Made by a program: the position numbers and the translations under genes. The notes under the pieces are model-generated. The model worked only from the letters and a program-made list of their open reading frames with translations, made no database searches and was not told the origin of the DNA. 64,000 bases of DNA from the NCBI GenBank assembly GCA_002392915.1, contig DGHQ01000044.1, positions 88,653-152,652 on the forward strand, in the 5' to 3' direction. Below, one piece after another: positions 1 to 9,728 of this stretch (the stretch's first letter is position 1; each line of letters opens with the position of its first letter). Source of the stretch: Bacteroidales bacterium UBA3844. Lineage in GTDB: Bacteria > Bacteroidota > Bacteroidia > Bacteroidales > Paludibacteraceae.

Positions 1-11
1 AAAATTTAATA

Positions 12-128
12 AAACCACAGAGGCACAAGGTTTACAGAGAAAGGCTATGCCTTTTTTATGAGGAAAAGAGGAGAAAATTCAATCTAAAAGTGGAAAATAA
101 TTCGCAGATTACAATTCACGAACTCACG
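12..128 (+). repeat. Dispersed intergenic repeat, type A, copy 1
   Basis: The first 50 or so bases (motifs CACAGAGGCACAA, CTATGCCTTTT, ATGAG) match the minus strand of 49530-49580 closely. A second block (CAGATTACAATT near 105-116) also recurs there, at 49440-49455, with a different spacing. It is non-coding and lies just before a double-hairpin repeat. No function can be named. Confidence 0.55.
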
Positions 129-141
129 TTATTTAATAATA

Positions 142-234
142 GAAGCACAATGAACACAAATTTTTATCACTCGTCCTCTGGGCTCGCGGATAAGAGTGAG
201 TTAGGGCGTTCGGCCCTTAACAATCCTCAATCTC
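142..234 (+). repeat. Double-hairpin intergenic repeat, copy 1 (long form)
   Basis: This 93-nt unit is near-identical to the reverse complement of 16990-17082, which has the same length. It starts with a lead-in (GAAGCACAATGAACAC), continues with a first hairpin (inner stem GTCC/GGGC around 173-184) and a second hairpin (TTAGGGC/GCCCTTAA, 201-220), and ends in AACAATCCTCAATCTC. Three shorter copies lie at 17098, 49595 and 62521. Confidence 0.8.
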
Positions 235-344
235 TAAAACCAATTTGTTGATTAAATTTAAATAGGTTTTATAATTTTTCATTGGATAAAATAGACACCG
301 AAGTTGAAGTTTTCGATGGATGTAAATCCGTGGATTACACGAAA

Positions 345-1862
345 TTACCTCCTTCTATAAATGATATAACCCGAAATTAGGATAAGAGTGAGAAGCAGTC
401 CACTGACAAATACAAATAAAGCTGATACTACAGATCCCATAAACGGCTCATAACATCTACCGACATGAAGTTCAAGAGCGAAATTCCATAACGACATGGG
501 CTGTTCCTTCAACACTTTAGGCATCTCTGGCAAAACATGACTTGGAGCCGCAGAATACTCAAATATCACAGGATCATCCGTAGACAAGTCTTTTGTCCAG
601 CCAGTTACCGTATGTGCGGCTACCGGTCTGCCATGACTCACAACTGCAGAGGCACCTGTAAAATAGTCGACTACAGAAGCTGTAATTGGATTCCAACTGA
701 ACAAACCGCTAAACGATCCTACCAACCATTCGCTTTCTACTTTTGGATTCCTACAAAACACATTGATTCCCATTGGGCTTACAGGTGGAGCTTGTGTTAT
801 TTTGACCGCAACTGAATTATGCAAGTCGTCTGAAATAGAAAAGAAGCCTTCACTCGTAGAAAGAAGCCATGAATGCATATTGGCATCCCAACGAATTCCA
901 CGCAACTTGTCATGAAACACATTGTCATCAGACAATGTTGATCCTGGCAATGGGGAGATTTTCGTAAGAGCAAGAGGAATCATCAACGGCGGACGTAAAC
1001 ACATTCCAGTCACCGCAAGCAGAACAGTGAGGATAATACATCCCGCACCCAAACGATTATGCCATCGCAAATTCCACTTCATCCATTCCACCTGTTGCTT
1101 CACATCAATTCCGTCTCTTTTTTTATACTTGATGGTGTAGGACAGGACAAAGAATACCAAACCTGTGATGCAGAGGATAATAAGTACGATACCCATTGCG
1201 TCTACTATAAGTTTACCACAAATGCCAAACAATTCTCCACTATGCAGCATCCATACCGTTTTGAATAAAGTCACTTTATTATCAAACCCTTCCGTCTTCT
1301 TTATTGGACATTCAACAAATGAATATTCAGGAGCGACAGCTTCATAGATTGTTGAACGAGAAAGAACAACAACAGTATCTCCACGAAGTGTTATATCACT
1401 TATTCGTTCATCATTGTTTGGGAGCAAAAGGGTTTCCCATTTAGATGAATTCTTGTTGTATCTGTAAGCATCATATAGTCCGGCACACCATAATATGCCA
1501 TCAGAAGTGCGAACCACATTCGATATCTTACGATTATCTATCCATTGTGTAATCCCATTGTTGAAATCCTCCCAACTTTCAAATTTTGTGTTGGTTTTCC
1601 ATACTCCCGTCTGCCCAAAAACGATGATCCCGTCGTCAACTTTCAAAGTGCCTTTTACAACACCCTGGTTCCAATTGTCGATATGATACACTGATGGCAT
1701 CCACCATCTTGATACCTCACATGCAGAGAAGAACTGACGGTGGTTCAATATAATTCCGCTGAAGCAGAACATGAGGATAAAAAAGGTAAAGACTATACCC
1801 AACCATTTATGCCACGTCCGCCACGTTATAAATCGTTTCTTCTTTTTTTTATTATCTTGCAT
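345..1862 (-). CDS. PepSY-associated transmembrane protein at the end of the heme operon
   Basis: A 505-residue inner-membrane protein. It has four predicted membrane helices, at about residues 19-40, 222-247, 268-292 and 476-500. The first and third follow the PepSY_TM pattern (WHKWLG and WHNRLG followed by a helix), and a histidine just after helix 1 (LNH) resembles heme-ligand positions of that family. Two periplasmic stretches (about 45-220 and 295-475) separate the helices. PepSY_TM proteins often travel with TonB-dependent iron or heme receptors, where a role in ferric or heme-iron reduction has been suggested. It is the last gene of the operon, 11 bp after the DUF2149 gene. The family call is good; the function is inferred from context. 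Confidence 0.8.
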   Translation of the reverse strand: MQDNKKKKKRFITWRTWHKWLGIVFTFFILMFCFSGIILNHRQFFSACEVSRWWMPSVYHIDNWNQGVVKGTLKVDDGIIVFGQTGVWKTNTKFESWEDFNNGITQWIDNRKISNVVRTSDGILWCAGLYDAYRYNKNSSKWETLLLPNNDERISDITLRGDTVVVLSRSTIYEAVAPEYSFVECPIKKTEGFDNKVTLFKTVWMLHSGELFGICGKLIVDAMGIVLIILCITGLVFFVLSYTIKYKKRDGIDVKQQVEWMKWNLRWHNRLGAGCIILTVLLAVTGMCLRPPLMIPLALTKISPLPGSTLSDDNVFHDKLRGIRWDANMHSWLLSTSEGFFSISDDLHNSVAVKITQAPPVSPMGINVFCRNPKVESEWLVGSFSGLFSWNPITASVVDYFTGASAVVSHGRPVAAHTVTGWTKDLSTDDPVIFEYSAAPSHVLPEMPKVLKEQPMSLWNFALELHVGRCYEPFMGSVVSALFVFVSGLLLTLILISGYIIYRRR

Positions 1863-1873
1863 TTCTCAAAAAA

Positions 1874-2200
1874 TCACTCAGGCACATAGATAATCTCACC
1901 ATTCTCCAATTGATAGGCGACACCAACTTTCCTGCCTTTATTTTGCTTTCCTGATGATTGATCTTCCGACGGAGTGTATTTATTGATTTTCTTTCCCTCT
2001 TTGGTGATAATCTCCATATTCTCCTTTCCCGGGTTTTTCATAATACTAAAATCCTCCTGTGAAAACATCTCCGTCATATTGAAACGTGTGACAAGAGCCA
2101 CCATTAAGGCGACTGCAAACACCATTGCGACATCAAAGAGGTTTGACACCGTCGACATTGGGTCGTCCTCTTCACTATTTTTTAGAAGCGAGTGTCTCAT
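1874..2200 (-). CDS. DUF2149 protein, ExbD-like partner (HmuV-like)
   Basis: A 108-residue protein with a short cytoplasmic N-terminus (DDPMSTVSNLFD), one membrane helix (about residues 22-42) and a hydrophilic periplasmic tail. This is the topology of ExbD/TolR. DUF2149 proteins are found beside MotA/TolQ/ExbB proteins and CobN-like chelatases in Bacteroidetes hmu loci and in methanogens. Here the gene overlaps the upstream ExbB-like gene by 4 bp, suggesting coupled translation and a complex in which the two use the proton gradient. What the complex energises (the receptor or the chelatase) is not known from the sequence. Confidence 0.8.
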   Translation of the reverse strand: MRHSLLKNSEEDDPMSTVSNLFDVAMVFAVALMVALVTRFNMTEMFSQEDFSIMKNPGKENMEIITKEGKKINKYTPSEDQSSGKQNKGRKVGVAYQLENGEIIYVPE

Positions 2201-2784
2201 TTTCCTATAATTTCAGACAAGTATTCCAAATTAGTCATATCCTGAAGATACCAACGCTGTTTGACTTGTTGGGTAACATAGCCTATTGCAGCAGCCACAA
2301 GTCCCGTGACGGTGGTTGCGAATGCCACCTGCATATTACGTGCCATCGACTCTATGTCTCCGGAAGCAAGTCCAGCAAGAGCGGGTCCCATAGGAATAAG
2401 TGTACCCATAAGTCCCATCATTGGTCCAAGTTTTGTCAGAATCTTGCTTGTTCCGAGATCTTTGTCGACTTCTATCTCAAATTCAGATAGCAAACGTTTT
2501 ACCTCTGCTTTATTATCACGCGACTTAATCATTTCCTTGATATAGTGAATGACGAGCACATTATCCTTCTTCGGCAATTTTTTCAATACAACATCAATAT
2601 TGTCCGCCGAGACATCTGTAAGTGCCTTACGAACTTGTGCTGAAGACTTACGGATAGCAAGATACTGTCCGAAAAAACTTCCGATAAGCAAAAGTGCACG
2701 GATAAAAAGGACTATAAGTGTCACTATTACCGGCACAAGGAGTCCGGTACTGATCCAATAAAGAATGTCTGATATTAATTCCAT
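2197..2784 (-). CDS. MotA/TolQ/ExbB proton channel family protein (HmuU-like)
   Basis: A 195-residue protein with three predicted membrane helices: an N-terminal one (about 8-32) and two close together near the C-terminus (about 115-180). The segment LGPMMGLMGTLIPMGPALAGL is the typical ExbB/TolQ channel helix, with small residues and a conserved Thr/Pro pattern. ExbB-type proteins form the proton-driven motor of TonB-like systems. It overlaps the preceding membrane-protein gene by 10 bp and the following DUF2149 gene by 4 bp, so the three membrane proteins are probably made together. It corresponds in position to hmuU of Porphyromonas. Confidence 0.87.
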   Translation of the reverse strand: MELISDILYWISTGLLVPVIVTLIVLFIRALLLIGSFFGQYLAIRKSSAQVRKALTDVSADNIDVVLKKLPKKDNVLVIHYIKEMIKSRDNKAEVKRLLSEFEIEVDKDLGTSKILTKLGPMMGLMGTLIPMGPALAGLASGDIESMARNMQVAFATTVTGLVAAAIGYVTQQVKQRWYLQDMTNLEYLSEIIGK

Positions 2785-3461
2785 TTTGATTTTCTAATTT
2801 GAAATTTAAAATAACCGATCACTGCACAAAAAAAGGCAAAGACACAGAAAGCTAACAAAGCATTCCACTCTATAGGTTCTGTCCCCTTAAAACTAGTGGT
2901 TCCATTTACCGTCGTCACTATTCCAAGAATCAACACAAGCGATGATGAAAGGAACAACACTTCAAGACGCAATCCTTTCTGTGGCAAGAACCACTTTAAC
3001 AAATAAGAGCCTCCTATTACAGCGACAAAAACAATCAAAGCTAGGCTCCAAGAAACAATCGCAAAATCGACACCTGAAATCTGATACATCACCTGAATCT
3101 GCAAATAAAACAGAACAGGAAAAATAAGCAAACCAGGAAAGAATCTAAGTATACGATATATCCATATTGTGCGACGTGAAACTGTCTCACCATAAAGAAG
3201 TTTTCCCGAAAGCATACAATAAGCCATCTGCCAAAACACCTCTATAGTAAGCAACACTGAAGTATCTAGCATAAGTCTCTGATTGCCAAGCCACTCGCTA
3301 ATTTCATTCCTACTCTGCTGAATGGCATACGACCATGATAGGCCTATGAATAACGAGCAGATAACAGCGACTACAATTATCTGCCACATCTTTAGAAACG
3401 TGAGTTTCAGCCACGTCATGAAGATAACGACAAGCATCAACACCAATATCACAGTTTCCAT
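2775..3461 (-). CDS. Polytopic membrane protein of the heme operon (HmuT-like)
   Basis: A 228-residue, very hydrophobic protein with six or seven predicted membrane helices and basic loops. I see no catalytic motif. Its place between the CobN-like gene and the ExbB-like gene matches hmuT in the hmuYRSTUV order of Porphyromonas. It may be a permease or a scaffold for the chelatase complex, but this rests only on context. It begins 6 bp after the chelatase gene and overlaps the next gene by 10 bp. Confidence 0.7.
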   Translation of the reverse strand: METVILVLMLVVIFMTWLKLTFLKMWQIIVVAVICSLFIGLSWSYAIQQSRNEISEWLGNQRLMLDTSVLLTIEVFWQMAYCMLSGKLLYGETVSRRTIWIYRILRFFPGLLIFPVLFYLQIQVMYQISGVDFAIVSWSLALIVFVAVIGGSYLLKWFLPQKGLRLEVLFLSSSLVLILGIVTTVNGTTSFKGTEPIEWNALLAFCVFAFFCAVIGYFKFQIRKSKWN

Positions 3462-3467
3462 CAGTTT

Positions 3468-6400
3468 CTATTCCTCCTCTTTTCTACGTTTGCGAACGAG
3501 CAACACTAAAACTATACCTGCCACAACAACAATGGCAAGCACAACAGATGTGTTAACAAAAGTACTTGTTGTGTCTGGAGCATCGGAAACTGTCTGCTTC
3601 TTCATCACCGTACCCACTTTCTCATCTTCCTTACTATCCATCTGTGCTCGCATTCTCGCCTCTGCCTCAGCATGCAACTCACTTTCTATATTCTGAAGAG
3701 TTTTGAGCTTGTCAGGAGAAGTCTTCCACAGACCTTTCTGTATTGTCTGCGACATAGTATGAGCCATCTGCTCCATAGCTGCAGGATTCTTATCGTGTAA
3801 AAATTTGTTCACACCTAGTTTCATCTGATCCTCTACATAGATGTCGTAAATCTGCTCCCACAACTGGTTGTCTATTGCAGCAGGTTTCATCACATTCCAT
3901 CCATACGTGTTCTGAATCACTTCTGCAAACTCACCAGCCTCGTTAGCTCCACCCTTCATTTTCTCCTTGATGTAGGTAGGATTCAAAATAGTGGAACGGC
4001 TCTCAACGCCGATAGCCTCCTTTATCTCCTGCATACGGTTGTTGCTACGATTACGGTAGTCAGCAAAATAAGCATCTGGATCCTTGCCCGTCACATTACG
4101 CACAGCAAGGTTCATTCCTCCCATAAACTCATAGACATGGTCGAGCGACAAAGCTCCCCAAGAGTTGGATTGACGAGGCTGAACCACAGCATCCGTACGG
4201 GTCAGAGCCGCCTTGAACGCCACTTTAGACGCTCTTTCCCAATATTCTTCTGATCCATAGAATGCAGACATATTATGGATGTATGTATCCGCCACCTCAT
4301 CCTCACTCTTCCAACTCTCTCCTGTCTGCACCATTTGTTGTATGCCCGTGCCATATCCACCGTTCAATCCACCAAAAATTCGGAAGGTAGACATTTCACG
4401 CGCGTCTTTAGGAGAGACTCCAGACTCAATGAGAGTACGTTCTGATTCGTCTACACCTTCCCTCACCAGATTTATAGTGTCGCCATCATTCGCATCCGCC
4501 GCCATCTCTACGGCACGATTTATAAGATATAAACGAGACGCTGCAAGGTCACGGAACTGTCCGGATGTCTGTATCACCACGTCTATACGGGGGCGACCAA
4601 GATCCTTGATCGGTATCAGACGAATATCTGTCACTCTTCCGAAAACATCACGTAGTGGCTCTACACCTAGAAGATAGAATGCCTGAGCCATTGTTGTGCC
4701 TCCCGTCTCTATGAATTCTGACGACCAGAATGTGAAGCTAACCTTGCGTGGTATTGAATCATGATGTCGCTCCTTGTACATTTTTATCGTATTCTCCGCC
4801 AATTCTTTACCCTTTTCCCATGCTTTTTCCGTTGGAGTTGTTTCTGCATTCACACCATAAAGATTTCGTCCTGTTGGCAAGGCACGAGGATTAGCAATCA
4901 CATCTCCTCCACTGCTTGGCTTGGTAAATCCACCATTCAACGCATTCATCATAGATGAGAGCTCACACTTAGGAGATTCCATCAACAACTGTTTATAACG
5001 AGACACATTCTTCAACGTCTGCTCCACCTCAATAATGGCGTCAGCAAGGTATGTCTCTTCACGCATATATGTCTTCTTCATAGCGGCCATCTGAGCCATC
5101 ATATTACTCACTTTATCCGAACCACTACCCTTACCTCCTAATCCCATAGCTGCAGCCATCTTTTTCAACGCTTCAGGAGAGGCTCCAGCCATCTTTGCCA
5201 TCTGCAAAGCCTTTCGTGGATCCATACCTGACGCTGACGGATGATGATGTTTTGATTCAGAAGAATGTTTGGTCGAATCCATTTTTAATTTTTCATTCTT
5301 CATTTTTAATTTTTCACCGCCTCCCATCATCATGCTCATCATATCTCCCGCTCCACTTTTTGCGGCGTCTATCTCTCTTGCCTTATCTAGTTGCGATTGT
5401 GTTATGCCAGCAGTCTGGCAAACGAAAGCATCAGACACAGGCGTCGCATCATTTATAAGTTGGGCGACAAGAGATTTTGCTCGAGCAATATATCTGGTAG
5501 TGAACAATGATTTATGTTGTTCTATATCTCCCTTACTACGATTAAGTTGTTTATCGAGATGTAACAATCCGTATGCTATCGGATCAGTAGCCATAGCATA
5601 GACCGACGACTCTATCCTTGCCTGTTCGTAAGGCACACCAAGTGTATATAGCTGACCAACAATCTTCTCGTTGGCGATCTCCTCTCCAAACTGCTCCACT
5701 TTAGCGATTTCAGTTTCGGTCCAAGGTTGAGTGAGCAAAGAATCAAGACCAAGGTCACGATGTATGCCCATACCAACTGCTATTTTCTTGACTGCTATTG
5801 AAGTCGATCTGTTGGGGGTCTTTTCATAATCAGAGATGGCATCACTAAGATTCTTATATATGCCACGTAAATTACTTTCTAGAAAAGGAGGCGTAATATG
5901 ACTTTGGATACCCGCGTATGTTCTGCGTTTTGCAATAAGAGCCTCTCCCACATTTCCAATAGTATAGATATAATAATGAGGTATCGTGCCGACGAGTTTG
6001 TCGGGCCAATCGTTGGCAGACAGTGCCACCTGTTTACGTGGAGTATATTCAAGTCCACCATGAGTGCCGAAATGGATCATAGCATCAGCCTTAAACTCAT
6101 TCTGAATCCAATAATAAGCATTTTGGAATTCCGCCACAGGATCCTTATCCGTGCCATGGACTATCTGGAATGTGTTATCTCCATGACCAGCAAGAGGTTG
6201 TGGCAATAGAGCTATATTACCCAACTGTATTTTTACGACAGTATCAGGATTCTCTTCCAAAAGAGACAAATCTGATATCGGACTTCCTTTTTTCTGAAGA
6301 AGTTCAGCAAGTTTTTCGCTGTTTTCAGGAAGTCCTGTCACATCATATCCCTCATGACGCATCTTATCGAGCAAATTAAAGAGCGACGGTACTACAGCAA

Positions 6401-7562
6401 GACCAGACGCAGTAAGAGACTGTTCACCAGGTCCTTTGAAATAGACTATAGCCACACGTTTATCTTTGTTTGGGATATGTTGAAGCGAGATATAATTGTC
6501 GACTGCACTTACAAATTTTTCCAATCTCTCAGGGATCGTATATTGTTCATGAATACCTTCATCATTGATACGATACGCGAAAAGAACATACGGACGGATA
6601 CTACCATCCAATTCTGGCATCACAATACTCTGGCTCATGAAACCACCAGACATACCATGTTTATCCACTTCCCAATCAGAGACCAAACGGTTCACACTAA
6701 GCGTATTGAAAAGCGGAATATTCTGTTCAGCGAGCCAATCCACAACCTTATCACCCAAGCGACCATGCGCAAGATTAACGACAGCGTTAAAATGCATATC
6801 AGGTCGACTTGTCGAAATTGAATCTATGAATTTGCCGAGACTCTGGCTTACACGATACACGTTGTTCCCACTTTTCTCCAAAGCTAAGATAAGGTCGCAT
6901 GGATCTCCCATCATACCTGTGACAATAACATTAGGAGCTCCACTCTTCATCAATCCATGATTCCGAAGATATGACTCATACTTCTCAATGTCATTAAAAT
7001 ATACATTTTCTTCATTTGGGTGTTCGATGTTTGGATGTGAAAACACTCCGTCATGCGCAGGCATAACTCCCGTCACCTCTCCTTTGAAAATTATTTTCCC
7101 GTCGACATTCTGACGGATATAATTAAGCATTGAGCGATAATTTTGACGAGTAGCACCACGCAAATAGGCATTGAGAGTGTCTGCTGTGACGCTATCCACA
7201 CTCACAATATAGTTGTCTGGATTGACAGCCATACTAGTCAGTATATTAGTGCCAGTCCATCCAGCCATCTGTATCTTGTCTCGCTGTTCCTCTGTAAGAC
7301 GAATACCCATGGCATTCATAAAAACCATATCATAGTCGTCTATGTCGTCAAGACAATCAATCTGCAATTCCTCGACACTTATAAACGGATTATCGTTTGC
7401 CTTATTTATCTCACTGAGCGTGGTTGCCTGATAATTGATAAATGCGACACGTGTGCGTGAGAACCATTTGTGCCATACAAACACAATTGCAGCGGCTGCC
7501 AAAAATGCAATCACCGCAATACCTATATATTTCCAAATACGTTTTGCTTTCTCTGAAATCAT
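3468..7562 (-). CDS. hmuS: Membrane-anchored CobN-family chelatase (HmuS-like), heme metal release
   Basis: A 1364-residue member of the cobaltochelatase CobN / magnesium chelatase H family. The hallmark HFGTHGGLEYTPRK lies at about residues 495-508. Unlike cytoplasmic CobN it has a membrane helix at each end (about 11-29 and 1334-1355), so the large domain probably faces the periplasm. No cobalamin-synthesis genes are nearby; the context is TonB heme uptake, where HmuS proteins have been linked to iron removal from heme. A low-complexity linker at about 735-830 is rich in Met and His. Within it, residues 749-761 (EKLKMKNEKLKMD) come from an AT-rich simple sequence (5281-5316) that looks inserted in frame. 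Spacing to the receptor gene is 11 bp. Confidence 0.87.
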   Translation of the reverse strand: MISEKAKRIWKYIGIAVIAFLAAAAIVFVWHKWFSRTRVAFINYQATTLSEINKANDNPFISVEELQIDCLDDIDDYDMVFMNAMGIRLTEEQRDKIQMAGWTGTNILTSMAVNPDNYIVSVDSVTADTLNAYLRGATRQNYRSMLNYIRQNVDGKIIFKGEVTGVMPAHDGVFSHPNIEHPNEENVYFNDIEKYESYLRNHGLMKSGAPNVIVTGMMGDPCDLILALEKSGNNVYRVSQSLGKFIDSISTSRPDMHFNAVVNLAHGRLGDKVVDWLAEQNIPLFNTLSVNRLVSDWEVDKHGMSGGFMSQSIVMPELDGSIRPYVLFAYRINDEGIHEQYTIPERLEKFVSAVDNYISLQHIPNKDKRVAIVYFKGPGEQSLTASGLAVVPSLFNLLDKMRHEGYDVTGLPENSEKLAELLQKKGSPISDLSLLEENPDTVVKIQLGNIALLPQPLAGHGDNTFQIVHGTDKDPVAEFQNAYYWIQNEFKADAMIHFGTHGGLEYTPRKQVALSANDWPDKLVGTIPHYYIYTIGNVGEALIAKRRTYAGIQSHITPPFLESNLRGIYKNLSDAISDYEKTPNRSTSIAVKKIAVGMGIHRDLGLDSLLTQPWTETEIAKVEQFGEEIANEKIVGQLYTLGVPYEQARIESSVYAMATDPIAYGLLHLDKQLNRSKGDIEQHKSLFTTRYIARAKSLVAQLINDATPVSDAFVCQTAGITQSQLDKAREIDAAKSGAGDMMSMMMGGGEKLKMKNEKLKMDSTKHSSESKHHHPSASGMDPRKALQMAKMAGASPEALKKMAAAMGLGGKGSGSDKVSNMMAQMAAMKKTYMREETYLADAIIEVEQTLKNVSRYKQLLMESPKCELSSMMNALNGGFTKPSSGGDVIANPRALPTGRNLYGVNAETTPTEKAWEKGKELAENTIKMYKERHHDSIPRKVSFTFWSSEFIETGGTTMAQAFYLLGVEPLRDVFGRVTDIRLIPIKDLGRPRIDVVIQTSGQFRDLAASRLYLINRAVEMAADANDGDTINLVREGVDESERTLIESGVSPKDAREMSTFRIFGGLNGGYGTGIQQMVQTGESWKSEDEVADTYIHNMSAFYGSEEYWERASKVAFKAALTRTDAVVQPRQSNSWGALSLDHVYEFMGGMNLAVRNVTGKDPDAYFADYRNRSNNRMQEIKEAIGVESRSTILNPTYIKEKMKGGANEAGEFAEVIQNTYGWNVMKPAAIDNQLWEQIYDIYVEDQMKLGVNKFLHDKNPAAMEQMAHTMSQTIQKGLWKTSPDKLKTLQNIESELHAEAEARMRAQMDSKEDEKVGTVMKKQTVSDAPDTTSTFVNTSVVLAIVVVAGIVLVLLVRKRRKEEE

Positions 7563-7573
7563 CTTCTTTGTAT

Positions 7574-9709
7574 TTAGATTTTTTTGTTCACTAATTTGTC
7601 GATATCCAGCGATAAACCGACGCTGAAGTTAGTTCCCGTAGTCATTGGCGAACAGTAATAATAAGCATTTGGTTTATAATTGAATAGATTGTCAACAGCA
7701 AAGTTTACATGCACTCCTTTGCATATATGTTGTTGCAACATCAATTTCCAAAGCGTGTAACCCTGGTCCACATCCTTACGACCTGACTGAGGTTTTCCTA
7801 GATGTCTACCCGATAATACCACACTAATTGCATAGTTCTTCGTGAACTTATGGTCATAATCAGTACGCCATGTCATAGTGTGGGAACGAGGTTGAGTGAA
7901 TTGAGAATCTACGACATTGCCGCTTTCATGCAGAAACGCATAATTGTAGCGGAATCCAAGACCCATATCCAATCGATATTGTGCGCTGAAATCCAATCCC
8001 CACACCTGCACACCATCTTCATTCCAGTAAAGTGAACTTGTCAACGCCTTATATTCAGTACCGTCATCCGCAGTAAAGACATATCCGTCTCCGTCCTCAC
8101 GAATACGATCATCATCATAAAGCACCTGATATCCACCTTCTTTATAATTTTCATCTACGACCCAATATCTGCCTACACTTGTGATTCGTTTGTCGAAAAT
8201 ATTGCAATAACCCATCAGCGTCATACTATACTGACCATTGAATATTCCCGCATCCGTAATCTTGTTGTTGTGCTCCACAGCCAAATTGAAATTATTGCTC
8301 TTCTCTGGCTTTACATCCGGATTACCAATAATCATATAGCCCATATTGCCCATATCAAAGTGCATGTACATCTCTTTAAGCGACGGTGCCCTGAATCCAT
8401 TGGCATAATTTGTACGTACCGTAATCTTATTAAACTTATAGACGGTAGCAAGACGTGCTGTCAACGCTTGATGGTCGGACGCTGAAAAATGATCATATCT
8501 CACACTACCTACCACATTGAATCGTTTGGTAGGATTATAGTCAAACTGTGCATACGCATCAATGTTGTTTTGCGCATGCGACGTATTGTCGAGAAACTGA
8601 TAAGTTGTAAGATAGTCGTGTAAAAGATCCGATCCTACTGTCAGTATGTTCTGTCCAAAAGAATGATTATAGAGGGCATGAACTGTATGTTGTGAATTGC
8701 GATAATCGTGATCATGAGTACGTACACCCTCTGGAGTGTAGTTAGCCTTGTCGTATTGATCATAAGCGTACGACACTTCCAAATTTTTACCTTTTTTCCA
8801 ATCGTAAAGAGTCTTTAATCCGCCACTATATCCATGAAAATGATAGTTGTACGTCTCTCGTTGGCTTTCACGGTAGAAATAGCTGCCACGAGCAATAAAC
8901 TTCAACGATTCAGTCGCACTGAATTTGAGACGTTCCTTGATGTTGAACGACTCCTGACCGTAAAGCTTCTTAACATTGGATTTATCCTCCTCCACCGTCT
9001 TACCAAGCAATGCGGCTAACGCTTTTTCCTCGGAAGTTGGGCCGGATGACAATTTAATAGGATCGATTTTTGTCTGTTGGAAGTTGGTCTGTGAGTTCCA
9101 TTTACCCAAGTTGAAAGAAACATTAGCTCCATTACGCCACTCATTACCCATACTGCCATAGCGAGAATTGACATTGGCAGTCCATCGCTCCGTCGATTCA
9201 CGGGAGATAATATTTATTACTCCTCCCACAGCATTCGAACCATAAAGAGCAGATGATGCTCCCTTCACTATCTCTATCCTGCCCACATCATCAAGATTGA
9301 GACGATTATAGTCGGTGTTGTCCATTGTCTCCCCCGCTAAACGCTCTCCGTCGACAAGAAACAGAATCGCATTACCTCCGAATCCACTCATGTTAAGAGA
9401 AGTCTCCTGGCTCATGGCAAAACCAAATTCAAGTCCTGGCAATTCTTGAGTGAGGAGATCCTGCACATTCGTCGCATCAGCTTTTTTAAGATCAACAAGA
9501 GGAATAAGGCGAGTCACGACAGGCACATCCTTCAAAGCCTTTGGCGTATGAGTAGCAGTGACAACCACCTCTTCGAGCTGAGAGTCGAACGCTACGTCCT
9601 CCCGACTCTTATTTGTTTTGTTTTGCTCACTATTATCATAATCTGTCGCCAATACGACCGAAGTCATATTGGCGAACAGAAGGATAGATGAGAGAATCTT
9701 TTGATTCAT
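7574..9709 (-). CDS. TonB-dependent outer-membrane receptor (HmuR/BtuB-like)
   Basis: A 711-residue outer-membrane receptor. It has a signal peptide (about 1-21), a plug domain (about 45-165) that opens with VEEVVVTATHTPKAL, and a 22-strand beta-barrel filling the rest. The plug ends in the usual GSNAVGGVINIISR segment. It lacks the carboxypeptidase-like N-terminal extension of SusC proteins, as expected for a small-ligand (heme, corrinoid or siderophore) receptor. It lies 19 bp after the lipoprotein gene and 11 bp before the CobN-like chelatase gene, so heme or another tetrapyrrole is the likely ligand. The substrate is inferred from the operon, not from the barrel sequence. Confidence 0.88.
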   Translation of the reverse strand: MNQKILSSILLFANMTSVVLATDYDNSEQNKTNKSREDVAFDSQLEEVVVTATHTPKALKDVPVVTRLIPLVDLKKADATNVQDLLTQELPGLEFGFAMSQETSLNMSGFGGNAILFLVDGERLAGETMDNTDYNRLNLDDVGRIEIVKGASSALYGSNAVGGVINIISRESTERWTANVNSRYGSMGNEWRNGANVSFNLGKWNSQTNFQQTKIDPIKLSSGPTSEEKALAALLGKTVEEDKSNVKKLYGQESFNIKERLKFSATESLKFIARGSYFYRESQRETYNYHFHGYSGGLKTLYDWKKGKNLEVSYAYDQYDKANYTPEGVRTHDHDYRNSQHTVHALYNHSFGQNILTVGSDLLHDYLTTYQFLDNTSHAQNNIDAYAQFDYNPTKRFNVVGSVRYDHFSASDHQALTARLATVYKFNKITVRTNYANGFRAPSLKEMYMHFDMGNMGYMIIGNPDVKPEKSNNFNLAVEHNNKITDAGIFNGQYSMTLMGYCNIFDKRITSVGRYWVVDENYKEGGYQVLYDDDRIREDGDGYVFTADDGTEYKALTSSLYWNEDGVQVWGLDFSAQYRLDMGLGFRYNYAFLHESGNVVDSQFTQPRSHTMTWRTDYDHKFTKNYAISVVLSGRHLGKPQSGRKDVDQGYTLWKLMLQQHICKGVHVNFAVDNLFNYKPNAYYYCSPMTTGTNFSVGLSLDIDKLVNKKI

Positions 9710-9728
9710 TTATTGAAAACTTAGACCT

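Larger units (their letters stand above)
1..344. other. Gene-free stretch made mostly of repeat-element sequence
   Basis: No credible coding region is seen on either strand. The stretch holds an AT-rich repeat (about 12-128) and a 93-nt double-hairpin repeat (142-234). Just beyond the stop of the PepSY gene lies an imperfect inverted repeat (about 319-340, arms TGTAAATCC and GGATTACA). It lacks a T-run, so it is only a doubtful terminator for the minus-strand operon that ends at 345. Confidence 0.6.

Noticed and set aside
3468..7562. CobN as a cobalamin-synthesis cobaltochelatase
   Set aside because: The protein has membrane helices at both ends, no CobS/CobT or other cob gene is near, and the operon matches hmu heme loci.
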